NCBI GenBank assembly: GCA_023375785.1
Contig: SZWC01003926.1
Location: 119,081 to 183,080 of the forward strand
Direction: 5' to 3'
Source of the DNA: Penium margaritaceum
Taxonomy: Eukaryota > Streptophyta > Zygnematophyceae > Desmidiales > Peniaceae
DNA: 64,000 nt
This document shows, one piece after another, positions 50,248-62,242 of the stretch. Within the stretch, counting starts at the first letter, position 1, and every line of letters starts with the position of its first letter. The position numbers and the translations under genes were made by a program. The notes beneath the pieces are model-generated. The model searched no databases and was not told the origin of the DNA. It saw only the letters and a program-made list of their open reading frames with translations.

Positions 50248-50346
50248 TTAAACATCGGAGGACAAGTCGTCATTGATAATTTCCATGTCAATCAGTCTCC
50301 TGCACATGTTTGTGCATTTGGGGCGAGTAAAGAGATCATCTTGTGT
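50248..50346 (-). CDS. Possible terminal exon (33 codons), unrecognised
   Basis: A strong acceptor (cttattttggcag) on the - strand leads into an open stretch. It encodes TQDDLFTRPKCTNMCRRLID and then MEIINDDLSSDV, and ends at TAA. It lies just upstream of the exon set 48301-50121 but carries its own stop. It would therefore be the end of a different gene or an alternative last exon. A further open stretch with plausible composition lies at about 50480-50600 (-). The support is suggestive only. Confidence 0.25.
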   Translation of the reverse strand, partial: TQDDLFTRPKCTNMCRRLIDMEIINDDLSSDV

Positions 50347-52135
50347 CTGCCAAAATAAGAACACAAGCCATAACTGACAAATTGTTTACACCGTTAGAGA
50401 CAAAAATAGAAACCAGAAGTATGCAGGTTTTTCAGAAAGGAAACTTCCTGTTGAACAGTGAATGCAAATGATCTACGACTCCTCTTTATTTTTCTCTCAC
50501 ACATGTAAAGAAAATCCGTATAATCATGAAATCTTGCACCATTCCTTGCACCATCTTGGTAGCCAACAGGTCACTTCCCGTAGCCACTAGAATTGAAAAA
50601 ACATATTTGATTTTGTCTAAATGTCTCCAAAGAAATTAATGAAAAGTGAAATGTGATGAATAAAGAGGTTCTCATTTCAGTTACAGTACTGCTGTGTTGG
50701 AAAAGTCGTGGTCAAATTTATTCGTGCTCAAATGGTCTGAGGTGTGACACCTCCACCCATACGGTGGGGTGAACGATGAAGCTATAACTGGAACATATAG
50801 CATGAGGGGAATCCCTTATCATTGGTACGAGTCGTCATACAACAACTTTGATCTCTGAATTCATCTACCCTCCAGCATACCATTGATCCACATGGGATCC
50901 ATCGACAGTGACAGTGCATCAGGCCAAGATGAAATGTCCCGTGTGACACAAAGTTGGTGGAGACAAGGTGCATATTGGAAAATGTGACATATTCTTCTGA
51001 TTTATGGTAAAATACCCCACTTTAATACATGAAATAATCTATGTATGCTAAAAGCAAGTTTTTCGTGACTTCCTCGAAGTTCACTCACATGTATCCAATT
51101 AATAAATCACTAGTCCGTCAGTGAAAGAAACACACGTTCATTTCCAGGATAAAATACATTTCATTTATTAAATTTGTAATAAACCATTTCACGATGGTAC
51201 TTAGCTTGTGTATTTTTTAACTCTGAATACTGAGAGGGCAGAGTACTTGTCAAAAATATAACAAAGGAGAAAAGGCTGTTTCTTCTAGATCAAAAGGACA
51301 TGCGGTGACTTTACCTTATGCTCAGGAGGGTATGTGCACGTCATTTGCTCGAAGTTGATGGCGTTCTCCCCCCCCCCCCCCAACCAGTCCGAGTGTATAT
51401 GGGGAGTGTATTGTGCAGTGTATTGTGGAGATGTGGAAAAACATTCACTGAAATATTTTGTGACGTCTGATCTCGCACCTCCCCATCTCCTGCCACCCCA
51501 AATCATTGTTAGTGCATTGGAGGAGTGTATCAAGAAGTTTATATATATAAATATATATATATATATATGTATATATGAGATGTAGAAAAAATGTACACAA
51601 GTGTATTGAAAAAATTGTGTATTATATAGGACCTCTCCCAGATACACCATCCAATAGACCTACACAACACACTTTTGATTGGAAGGGCAGGGGAGGACGG
51701 CAGCCCCACAAAATGAAAACTGCATTTCCTTGGTGTATCAGAAATTTGATTAAGAGACATTTTGAAACGGTCAAAGAAGTCAATTGTATTAAACAGACGT
51801 TACTCCGGAACTCAAAACAAAAACCTGCAAACGTGGTACATTCATGGAAACTCTCGACGCCCAAAAGATAGAACCCTGGTCAGTGGTCTCCTCCCCCCAA
51901 GAAACACCGCCAGTGAATTGGGGGAGTGTATTGGGGGGTTTATCGTAGATTAATGCAACAAAAATGCACTTGTGTATTTTTTTCTCAATGCGTTTATAGT
52001 CCGTCAAGAACATCCTTCATAATGACCTCGCGGGTTTTAAAAGTAGTGCAAATACATAATTGTATTTTTGTCAGCCTGTTTTAAACAATCGACAATGTCA
52101 ATTGCAGTAAACCGATGTTCCAATGGGAAAAATAA
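50347..52135. other. AT-rich spacer with short simple repeats
   Basis: I see no supported gene here. There is a C run near 51370-51382 and a TA-rich run at 51540-51568. The motif GTGTATTGG-like recurs several times between 51.40 and 51.95 kb, with near-palindromic TACACAAGTGTA at about 51590. These could be remains of a small non-autonomous transposon, but no ends or target duplication were found. Confidence 0.5.
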
Positions 52136-52345
<210 letters not shown>

Positions 52346-52487
52346 TCGCATTGAATGAAATGGGAATAGTACATGGCCATATATCCGGCATGATGCCCTT
52401 TCAAGAGTGTCCGACCTCTGGTCCAACAAGCCTCCACTGGGCAACCCCGGAAAATTCCATCCTGCTCAGAACCATCAGGTTTATGAG

Positions 52488-52645
52488 CTCATCCTGCACT
52501 CAGCCCGTAGGCGCTGATCCACTCCTCCTGCCTGCACTCCGCTCGTAGGCCCTTATGAAAAAACTCCTATCCTGCACTCAGCCTGAAGGCCCCTAAGCAA
52601 CTCCTATCCTGACCTCAGCCCAAAGGCCCTTAAACAGCTCCTATA
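52488..52645. repeat. Minisatellite, about four units of 34-42 bp
   Basis: The units share CTCCTATCCTGCACTCAGCC and then an AAGGCCC-containing half, with small length differences: starts near 52489, 52523, 52566 and 52603. It lies beside the gag remnant at 52690-53332. The units become more alike towards the right. Confidence 0.7.
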
Positions 52646-52689
52646 TGCCTAGCTTGGCGCTCTACTCTCTTTCAACGTAGCCCACGTCT

Positions 52690-53332
52690 GCCAGCTCCAG
52701 GTCGTCGCCACGGTCACGGAGGGCCCGCCTGGCCCGTGCGACATCTCCAGCCAGGGCGTCTCAAATTTCTGCATGAAGGCAAAGACATCCTCCCCTTCAC
52801 CAAGCCTCATGCTGATGAGGTTTTATAGAATGAAAAGACGGTTGGCAAGTGAGGAGGACTGAAACAGCTTGCTGAGTTTGGCCTATGCCGCGACTGCCAC
52901 TGTATAACATCTGATGTGTGAAAGGATTGATGGTTGTATGAAGGACACAAGAATGGCAACAGCTTTCTTGTTGAGCTTGACCCATGCCACAAGGTCAGCA
53001 CCCTCTTCCTTTGGTGCTCGGATAGTTCCATAAAAAAATCCTAGCAGATCTCTATCATCTATGATGATCTCAAACTGCCACGTCCAGAGCGCAAACCCCT
53101 CTCCATCAAACTTGAGGAGGGGCGAATGGTTCCCTGGTTCCCCTGTCCCTTCCATCCCTACAACTACAATTGTTGCAACTGCTGCACCTGTTGTTGATGC
53201 CGATGTTGATACCTTTGGGTCATCCCCCCAACACCTCTCCACCACAGAAACAGGTTGTATTGTTTTACAGGCTTTTGTTTGTCTATGAATCAGATGGTGG
53301 CATGCAGTGAGTTCTTCAAAGTTGACGTCCAT
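52690..53332 (-). mobile_element. Copia gag fossil fragment
   Basis: On the - strand, an open stretch beginning at the ATG at 53332 contains LKFDGEGFALWTWQFEIIID and DLLGFFYGTIRAP, the pattern of a Ty1/copia gag N-terminal region. It is followed by more gag-like sequence to about 52690. No LTR, primer site or pol sequence belonging to it is seen nearby. It is broken. Fossil 7 begins about 110 bp to its right on the other strand. Confidence 0.65.
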
Positions 53333-53440
53333 GATGCTCCAACAGTTAATTTATTACTTGTGTACTGCACCTCATGCATCCCACTAACAAGATTTGCCCA
53401 CTCACGGCTGGTAGGATGTTCTTAGTGGTTAAGACCTTGG

Positions 53441-54084
53441 TGTTGTGATTTTTGACATTCTTGCCGAGCTTTACAGTTTACTGTGACCACTCGGCCGTGT
53501 CCATGCCCGTGCAGATCCCTGATGCGGACCCAGGTGGTACCGGTGCGTCATCTGGTGGTGGACTACCACCTTGGAGCTGACCGAGGACCGTCCCAAAGCT
53601 CTGGACGCTACCTGGGACCTCCTGAAGTTTTTCTACAGCGCGTAGGAGTTTATCGGTGGACTGGCCGTGGGCCCGATTTGCATGTTTTTGCATTGTATTT
53701 CCACCGTCTCATGCTGGATACATGCATGTGACCAGTCGTAACGTCTGGCTTCTGATTTTGCACGTCTAGGTTTAGACGGCGTAGCATTCTGACATGTCTA
53801 CGCTGAGTTACAGCCAAAACAATGGTTTTGGGCCAATTTTAGGACAGACCTTGTGCTGCCGCGTGCGACGCCCGCCGTGCGCCGCGGCCGGTACTTATGC
53901 CATGGACCTGTCATTTTTCATTTCTCTCTGCAAATGCTAGTGAAGCATTCTGACACTTTGCCTTGTTTCTCCTAGCCAGACCCTTGCCGTTGTGTGTACG
54001 ACTTGTGACTGTCGTCACCGTCTGACCAGGCACTTGCGCCTAGTCAGCGGCTGTGTCAGTAGGAAGCTTCCATACATCTTCTCA
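53441..54084 (+). repeat. 5' LTR of copia fossil 7
   Basis: This 644-bp LTR starts TGTTGTGATTT and ends CTTCTCA, with TGGTATCAGAGC immediately after it. The preceding five bases are CTTGG (53436-53440). It pairs with 58878-59521 in inverted orientation. Confidence 0.92.
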
Positions 54085-54096
54085 TGGTATCAGAGC
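54085..54096 (+). other. tRNA-iMet primer-binding site of copia fossil 7
   Basis: TGGTATCAGAGC follows the LTR directly. It is the complement of the 3' end of initiator tRNA-Met, the site used by most plant copia elements. It contrasts with the half-tRNA site of fossils 3-5. Confidence 0.92.
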
Positions 54097-54224
54097 GGTG
54101 AGACAGTTCTCACCGAGCTACACACCAGAGATGCAACAGATCAGCAGTCGTGAGCGTCACTGCTGCAGCCGATCCACACGGACCTGTCAACGTCACCCGA
54201 CTGCTGGCAACATCACCCACCTTC

Positions 54225-54770
54225 AGCACGTGAGAGGGCATCAGCAGCAGCCGCTAGCAGCAACAGGCGATAGCTGCAGCAGGAGGCAGCCGCTAGCAGC
54301 TGCTGGCATTGGCGCTGGCAACAGCGACAGCAGGCCGCAGCCGCAGCAGGCGGCGGCAGGCAGCAGCAGCAGCAAGAGCAGCATGGAGCAGCCGTAACGC
54401 GCAGCAGGAGCAGCGCGTAGCAGCGCTGCCCAGCCCCAGCAGGCAGGGGCTGGCAGCAGCAGCAACAGCAAGCAACAGTACACAGCAGCGGCAGCATTGA
54501 GTAGTACCACCAGCAGCTAGCAGCAGCAGTAGTATTGCGGCAGCGGCAGCGCGTAGCAACAGTAGCGCGCAGCTAGAGTAGCATGCAGCAACTCCGCTGC
54601 ACAGCAGCTCCATTGCACAGCAGCAGCGCACAGCTGCTGCCACAGCTGCGCAAGCAGCTGCACGACTGATGCTACAAGCATAGGCGAAGCAGCGGCAGCA
54701 GCCAAGCGGAAGTTGCTGTAGAACTTCCGCGCAGCTTCCGTGCGGCTGCCGTAGAGCAGCCGCCCAATAG
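54225..54770 (+). repeat. CAG/GCA-rich degenerate trinucleotide tract in the leader of fossil 7
   Basis: About 550 bp is dominated by GCAGCA and AGCAGC units with scattered substitutions. It lies between the primer site and the gag ATG at 54997. Frames on both strands are Cys, Leu, Ala or Gln-rich and give no protein signal. Copia fossil 1 has a similar tract in the same place. Confidence 0.8.
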
Positions 54771-57700
54771 CCATGAGGGTTGTCAAAAAAAGGGAAACTT
54801 TGCTGACATCAGCATTTTCTTTGCTGATGTCATCAGGTCCTTGCTGATGTCAGAAAACCCCTGCTGATATCAGCACCTGCCTTAGTCAAATTTTGGGATC
54901 GGAACGTCAAAAATTGCCAGCGTTTCAACTCCTTGAGAACCTCTGACGGTTCTGAAATCCGACCAGTTTGACGTCCCAGTCCATTCTGAGCGCTGAAATG
55001 GCTCCGACCGGTGACAAGGGCAAAGGACCACTCGATCCCTCCTCCTCCTCAGGGGTCATGAGCCCACGCTCGCAGGCCATTGCGGATCTGCGGAGTCAGC
55101 AGGATGAGATACGTCGTCAGCAGTAGCAACAGACTGACGCCATCCGTGCGCTCACTGATCTTATTCGTGGTCAGGCCACAGCCCCACAGCAAACATCCGG
55201 GGGAGTCGGCGGTGCCATACCTCCTGCACAACAGTCAGCATTTAGACCGAGGAGAGCAGCAGGACAGGACCAGCCACTCTTCAATCCTTTGGATGAGGAC
55301 CCTGACATGCCAGGGATGGATGACAACACCCATGAGAGGGAGATTCGCGTGCTTCAGGAGCGTCTCCGCCAACTTCAGACGCGTTCCGGTTCCCTGTTCC
55401 CGGAGATCCGACCCTCACCTCATCCCTACTTTGGCGACTTTCCTCGTCATGGTGTCTTCCCCATCCCTCGTTCCTCTCAGCCTGTAGTTGCCCTCCCCAC
55501 GGAGCGACAACCCAAGGACTTAGAGACACCGCCACCACGCTATGTCAACGAGGACAGCTTTGACTGCTGGGAGAATCTCTTCCAGGTCTAGGCCACTTCA
55601 GAGGGGGTATGGCCCTACTATCACAGTCTGTACCAGGTTACGGACCACGCTCAAGTGCTGACAGCGGCTCAGGAGATGCGCAAACTCCTTTACACCATGT
55701 TGCATGAGACTATCGTGGAATTTTGCCCTTTCATTGGAGAGGCATGCACGGGCGTCAGTGCTGATCCACGTGGGGGCTAGGACCTTGCACTGTCCCTGCT
55801 TGCTGCAAAGACGCATGCCACCCGCGCGGCTCACGTTCATGCTTTCCACTCCCTTCTTCAAGGACCTACCGAGTCTGTAGCTGATTACTGGCAGCGTGCC
55901 ATGCGCATCTACACATGCCTTGGGACGCTTCGTACACTCATCATTGAAGTCTGTCTTCAGCATGCAGACATCTTCTCGGGGTACAGAGACGCCATGCTCG
56001 AGTCCTTCTCCACCTATTGCGTCACCGCCGACACCCCTCTTGCAGACCACTTCCTCATCCACTAGCGCACCCTCCTCTTCCCCTTCCACCCTGGCTACCA
56101 TGACTCAGATGTAAGGTGTGGTAGTTGTGGCACAGGGGAAGAAGGGTAGGAAGAAGCGTGGCTCGGGCCAGTAGCATTCGCAACAATAGTAGTAGTCCTT
56201 GGGTGGTAGCAGTGTATGCACCGTCCACTACTACAATTGTGGAGGCTCTCATCGCTACACCGAGTGCCAACAGACGCTTACCTGGGCGTGGATCACTTGC
56301 GCTCTTCAGGTTGTACACACACAGCGGGCTGCGTCCAACAGCTTAGCCTCGGGTCGTGTGGCGTCCTCGACTGCAGTAGTTCCCGCTTCCTCACGGGCGA
56401 GTAGTGGCGACCCGGACCCGCATGACCGCACCATCGCCAAGCTCTTTCATCTTCTGGTGCTTCGCTTTCAAGGAGATGCGAGTGTGTTGTCATAGCCGGG
56501 TGGTTCATAGACTATTTTTTTCTTGTCGCTCCTGTTGACTCGTGTGGGGGGCACAGCTGGCATGTGATGACGATGGGCCTTATAGTACCGATTGGATTCA
56601 TGAGTCACACTTGTATGCCCTTCGTCGTTCCTCCTCACTTGTTGCTCAGCGTCCGTCTGAGGTCGAGTGCTCCATTGCCCGCTGTACAGTGACGTCCTCT
56701 GGTCGTGATCCCGGTGGCACTTGGATCATCGATTCTGGTGCCACTCATCATATGACCTGTCATCGTAGTGACTTCGTTGTTCTCGGTCCTGTTGCGTCTC
56801 TTCACTCCGTTCGCACAGGCTCTGGTCAGTCCTTGCCGGTCCAGGGTGTTGGGGTTGTGTGCTTTGATGGTCCGTCTGGCCCCCTCTATCTTTCCGATGT
56901 GTTTTTTTTGTGTCTGGCCTTGAGCTCAGCATGCTTTCTGTGTGTGCCTGCACACTGATGGGACTCTCTGTGTAGCACACTATAGACTCCGCGACTATGA
57001 TAGCTATTGATACTCATACCATTGTTCTTCGTACCTCGATTGTGGATGACCTGTATCGTGTCTCTCGGATTTCTCCTCCTCTTTCTTGCTCCCCCTCCCA
57101 TCCTACTCAAGTGTTTGTCACTGGTGTTTTTTCTATTGAGCACCAGCGACTGTTGCATCATCGCCTGTGTCATGCGGGTGCCGACACTTTTTCAAAGCTC
57201 ATTCGGACACAGCCCGCACTCGGTCTTGACGCGGCTTCTCTCGAGAAGCCGCCCGAGACCGATTGTCTGTCCTCACTCAGGGTAAGATGCATCGTTGCAC
57301 CTACCCTGACTCCCATTCTCACGTACTTCGCCCTCTCGAGCTGGTCCATTCAGACCTTCTCGGTCCTCGTCCTGTCGAGTTTTGGTCCAATCGGGGCAGA
57401 TTCGTCCTGACTCTGACTGATGACTTCACCCGAATGCGGTGGGTCTACAGCCTACGCCGGAAGAGTGATGCCACTCTTGCGGTGTACCTCTGGCTAGTGA
57501 CGACTGAGCGTCAGTCTTGCCACATGCTGCATACCATCCGTTCGGATCGCAACGGTGCATTTCTTGGTGAGATGGACAGTTTCTTTGCCGAGTACGGGGT
57601 TTTTCATGGGGTCTCCGCTTCTGCCACTCCTCCGCAGAACGGTGTCTCCAAGCGGTAGAACCGCACCAAAGAGGATGAAATTTGTGCTATGCAGCCTGAG

Positions 57701-58877
57701 TGTAGTCTCCTGGAGTCCTTCGCCTTACAAGGATTCGCCTACATGACGTGGGTCTGGAATCGCCTCTCGTACGGTCCCCTTCCGGACCACGTTACATCAT
57801 ACGAGCTTTGGTTTGACCATCGTGCTAACCTGCATCTCGCTCGTGTCTGGGGATCCTTGGCTTCTGTATGGTACACCGAGGACCAACAGAGGTCCAAGGT
57901 CTCACCGCGGGGTCGCTTGTGTGCCTTCATAGGCATCGCCATGCGGTCGAAGGCCTGTAGTTTTTGGGACCCTGCCCGTCGTCGCATCGTTGAGTCCCGC
58001 GATGCGCTCTTCTTTGAGTCTCTCACCTACCGTGATCTAACCTCGATCACGTCGCTATCCGTCACGCACGCTACTACGTGTAAGGCTTCTCGACGGATGG
58101 GAGAGTCTGAACCTGCGATCACCTCTCGCCTGGCTGATGTGTCCGTTCGAGCATCCTCCACTTCTCGGTCTCCGGCTCTTGATGACCCAGTAATCATCGG
58201 TGTCGGCCTATAGACCTCTCCAGCACATCCGGCTTCTACCCATGCTCCATCGCACCCCACAGGTACCCATGATCATGTACTTGTGTCCGCCAGTACTCCT
58301 GCCTCTGTGCGTGGTCCTGACTCACCTCCTCCTTCTGGCATACCCAGTCCAGTGTCTCCCACACACACATCTCCTCGCACTGCATCACCTGTTCCTTTGC
58401 CTCAGCCCTCACCAGCTGTGGTCGTGTCTGTCCTTGAGCCTGAGGTGAGGCCCCCAAGCCCAGGTTACTCACGTGAGCCCAACGGTCATCTTCGACCAGT
58501 GGACTCCGGAGTCTAGCGAGTGTCAGGTCCCGCGCCCAGGCACTCCACTCGTAGCATTGGAAGTGGTGATCCCGGCACAAAGGCCCTAGGCCTGAGTGTC
58601 CGCACTGAGCACACAGAGGCGTGTGCACTAGATGGCCTGAGTGTCTGCACTGAGCACACAGAGGCGTGCACACGCCTCCGAGTGACGAGCTCGCCACTTG
58701 CGAGTTTCATATTGCTTGACCTAAAAGAAAACGTCAGGAAAACCCGAAGCAGACAGAAAGAGTGTGTGGTCAGAAAAAAAAATGTGATCAGAAAGAACAA
58801 AGATTTCTCAACAATTTTAGCTCAATAACATAGCACGGGTTCTCTCAGGCCAGTGGAACAAACTCCTTAGTGCCAAG

Positions 58878-59521
58878 TGAGAATATGTGTGGAAGGTTCC
58901 TAGCGATACAGCCGCTGACTAGGCGTCAATGCGTGGTCAGACGGTGACGGCAGTCACAAGTCGTACACACAACGGCAATGGCTTGGCTAGGAGACACAAG
59001 GCAAAGTGTCAGAATGCTTCAATAGCATTTGCAGAGAGAAATGACAAATGACAGGTCCATGGCATAAGTACCTGCCGCGGCGCACGGCGGTTGTCGCACG
59101 CGGCAGCACAAGGTCTGTCCTAGAATTGGCCCAAAACCATTGATTTGGTCATAACTCAAATTACACATGTCAGAATGCTACGCTGTCTGAACCTAGACGT
59201 GTAGAATCACAAGCCGGACGCTACGAGTGGTAACATGCATGTACCCGGTATTAAACGGTAGACACACAATGCAAAAGTATGTAAATTGGGCCCACGACTC
59301 GTCCACCGATAAACTCCTATGTGCTGAAGAAAAACTACAGGAGGTCCCAGGCAGCGTCCAGAGCTTTGGGACGGTCGTCGGTCAGCTCCAAGGTGGTAGT
59401 CCACCACCAGACGACGCACCAGTACCACCTTGGTCCGCATCAGGAATCTGCACGGGCATGGACACGGCCGAGTGGTCACAGTAAACTGTACAGGTCGACA
59501 GGAACATCACAAATCACAACA
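58878..59521 (-). repeat. Inverted partner LTR (3' LTR) of copia fossil 7
   Basis: The reverse complement matches 53441-54084 over its whole 644 bp. On the - strand it is preceded by a polypurine tract (GGGTCATGGAGAG) and RNase H sequence, which makes it the 3' LTR. Its outer flank at 58873-58877 is ccaag, that is CTTGG on the - strand, identical to the flank of the 5' LTR. Confidence 0.92.
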
Positions 59522-60050
59522 CTCTCCATGACCCGATGGTACGCAGGTCCATACACATGCAGCACTGAAACGAGCATAATAACGAGTGCAGAAACAGTCG
59601 TGACACAAACATGAACACACCCCACAGTCAACCAATCTCAGGCAAGGGGCGAAGCCCAACAAAACGAATAGCCACTAGAAACATCCCGCGTACTAGTGCT
59701 TTCGTCAAGAAGTCAGCACGCAACATGTCACTGCAAACCCATATGACGGAGATCACGTGACATTGCACCAGATCACACACAAAGTGACGCACAACCGCAG
59801 TGTGCTTTGTGTGAGAGTGAAAGACACCAGAGTTCTCCGCAATGGCAAGGGTAGTCTGGTTTTTGCAAGGAAGCACAATGGCAGGCACTGACTGGCCCAG
59901 CTCAAGGAACAGGTGCTACAGCCACACTGCCTTAGCAGCCCCTACACCTAGAGCAACATACTCTGCCTCAGACAAGCTACTTGCAATGCGCGTTGCTCGT
60001 GCTATGTTCATACGGACACCGACCGTTGGTCATTGCTTGTCCCGTTGACA

Positions 60051-60319
60051 AACTTAGTTGGTATCCTTGATAACAGTGTAGCATAGCATACTTGCTCTGG
60101 CGCAAGACCTAAATTAGACTTCGACTTACATGCCTCACAAGAATGACGTAAGTCTCCCTCCTTCCGGCCTACTTTCCAACTATAGGACTTCGCAGGTGCC
60201 TTCGGGACTTTTTGCTAACTCCGGGTGAAGTCACCCTCGTGACCTTTCGAGCGCACTTGGATTCACAACAGTTCCCACACATGAAAATTTCTATTTCCTT
60301 GGAACACGAACAAGAGCAG
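60051..60319. other. Spacer between fossil 7 and the 3' UTR of paralogue B
   Basis: About 270 bp holds no recognised frame or repeat. It may be the rest of fossil 7 or the distal 3' flank of paralogue B. Homology with the A side was no longer visible here. Confidence 0.5.
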
Positions 60320-60554
60320 TCTCAAAATGGGTTCACCCCCCAGAGAATATGTGAACCAAAAGAGAGCCATCACTGTGCGTCCAGATCACTGTTCATTGTA
60401 CACCTAAAAAAGCATTGTTCTGCACGCTGGTGTCTGTGCAACGTACACCTCTGGGGTAGTCAACAGATACCAGCTTCAGGAACCCGATTCAGGCACACAC
60501 TAAGCTACTAGTTGTGGAGCCAAACGACCCAAGAAAAGAGCAAGAATCCTCGAT
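60320..60554 (-). other. 3' UTR of paralogue B, conserved with paralogue A
   Basis: The reverse complement aligns with 16341-16570 after paralogue A. Shared blocks include GCTCCAC, TTAGTG, CTGAATC, ACTACCCC, ATGGCTC and CCCATT. The segment that looks like a relic of the last exon in A is present but more decayed. UTR conservation outside the coding region indicates that a whole transcription unit was duplicated. Confidence 0.6.
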
Positions 60555-61976
60555 TCACTGGTTGATGTAGACCTCATGGAAGCGCTGCTTTGTGTTGTGG
60601 TCACCAGGGTAGTGCATGAGAGTCATGTTCTGAAACTTGAGCGCCATCAGAACCTCCTCTGGCTGCAGCTTCCTGGCAGCTGCTGATGCCAAAGCAGAAC
60701 CTTGCTGCGCTCCAACAGCTTGAGACTCCTCACCGTCGGCAATTTCTTTGGTGGGTGGGAGGCACTGAATGTAGACCTCTTCGATGCGCATGCCGGCAAT
60801 GTCCATGCTGGCACAGAGCTCGTGTACATCTGCATGCATGGGTGAGAGGTGTAGAAAGATTGGGACAAGAGCGCATGGGAACTGGAAATAAAAAAGCGCA
60901 TGAGAGAGGACCTTTGATCGAGGGGCGTGTCCCCGGAGAGGCATCTGCCGAGAGTTCTGAAATTCTGCTCTTGTGCAAATCTGACAGGATTAAGGATAAT
61001 GTGTGGTTGTTTTTGCGGTCGTGTGGGGTTGGGGTTGGGATGGGGGTGGAGGCAGACGAGGCCATACCTTGCCAGTTGATGCACTGGGAGTTTTGCTTGT
61101 AGTACTCGATGCTCTCAGTAGTGACTGCAGCGCTTGCACCATCGTCTCCGTTCTTGTGCTCTCCGACCGACGATGGCAACGCAGCCATGGCATCTAGTGG
61201 GGAAGTAGAAGTGGTGGGATGAAGCACTGCATCTGTCTTGGATGGGCCGAGGGAAGATGCGGATGCCAGAGGGCCCTGAGATTTGCTGCCCAAGCAAGTT
61301 GCCTGCAACAATGACTCTGTGGCCGGGGGAAAGTGCGAGGGAACAGGTGGGAGTGTGGCTGAAGTTGCCGGGGATGTAGACGGTGATGTGGAAGGCGATG
61401 AGGCAGCGGGAGACATAGAGGAGAGCGATGAGGAAGAGGAAGAGGTGGAAGACACCATAGAGTCTGGAGCTGGGGCACGAGGCAGCACCGATGTTCTAGA
61501 CGACAGCGAAGGCGGCTTGGAGCTGCTTTCGAGTCTGGCCTGAGCTGTAGGAGGCTGGAAAAAGGCAGAGGGTGTCGTTTCAGTCGCGGACTTGGGCACG
61601 AGCTGCGATGGCGACACCTTGACTGCACATAAGGATTCCGTCTGCATTGAGGACATGAGCGGGGGGGATGTCGGCGGTGCTGCCATGTGAGGCACCGGCG
61701 CTGCCACTGGGGGCACAACCTGCGCTGAGGGTACCGGCGGAGCTTGCAACGCGCGGGTGAGCGAGAGGTGCAGGGAGGACACCGAGGGACTAACAATGTG
61801 CGCAGCTGTGGATGGTGACAGGACGAGGGGGGTTTGCCTCTGAGTTCCGACATGCGTGCGGATGGGGCTTGCCCTTGCGGAGCCAGGCCGAGACAATGGC
61901 TGGGGGAAGCCATTCCGAATGGGAGGAGAGGTGGCAGCAGCAGCAACAGCAGCACTACCACCAACAGCACCAGCAT

Positions 61977-62008
<32 letters not shown>

Positions 62009-62188
62009 GCAGATGCTCTGCTACCCCTAGTAGTTGTAGCAGAGGCAGAAGAAGTCCCCAATCTATCTACTGCTGATGTTTTGCCTTCCAAGTCTACACT
62101 CTGAGTTCGACGGTGCTTCACATTCGTGGTTTGCTGGGAGAGCAGTGCTTGAGGCGGGGGCAGCAGCTGTAGCGGGGGCGAAGGCGAC

Positions 62189-62242
<54 letters not shown>

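Larger units (their letters stand above)
53441..60050 (+). mobile_element. Copia fossil 7 with oppositely oriented ends (broken)
   Basis: This is a Ty1/copia element related to fossil 1. Left part, + strand: 5' LTR 53441-54084, primer site 54085-54096 (TGGTATCAGAGC, perfect tRNA-iMet 3' end), trinucleotide-rich leader, gag from the ATG at 54997 (MAPTGDKGKGP), CCHC-like NCGGSHRYTEC (about 56.24 kb), protease (IIDSGATHHMTC, 56.73 kb), GAG-pre-integrase and integrase (57.1-58.05 kb), and linker to about 58.7 kb. Right part, - strand: LTR 58878-59521, polypurine tract, and the end of RNase H (59.63-60.05 kb, FLTKALVRGMF). Both LTRs are 644 bp and are flanked by the same 5-bp sequence CTTGG when read outward, so one insertion with a later inversion fits best. 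The LTRs differ at roughly 17 of 205 bases compared by eye, younger than fossil 1. It is broken several times. Confidence 0.8.
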
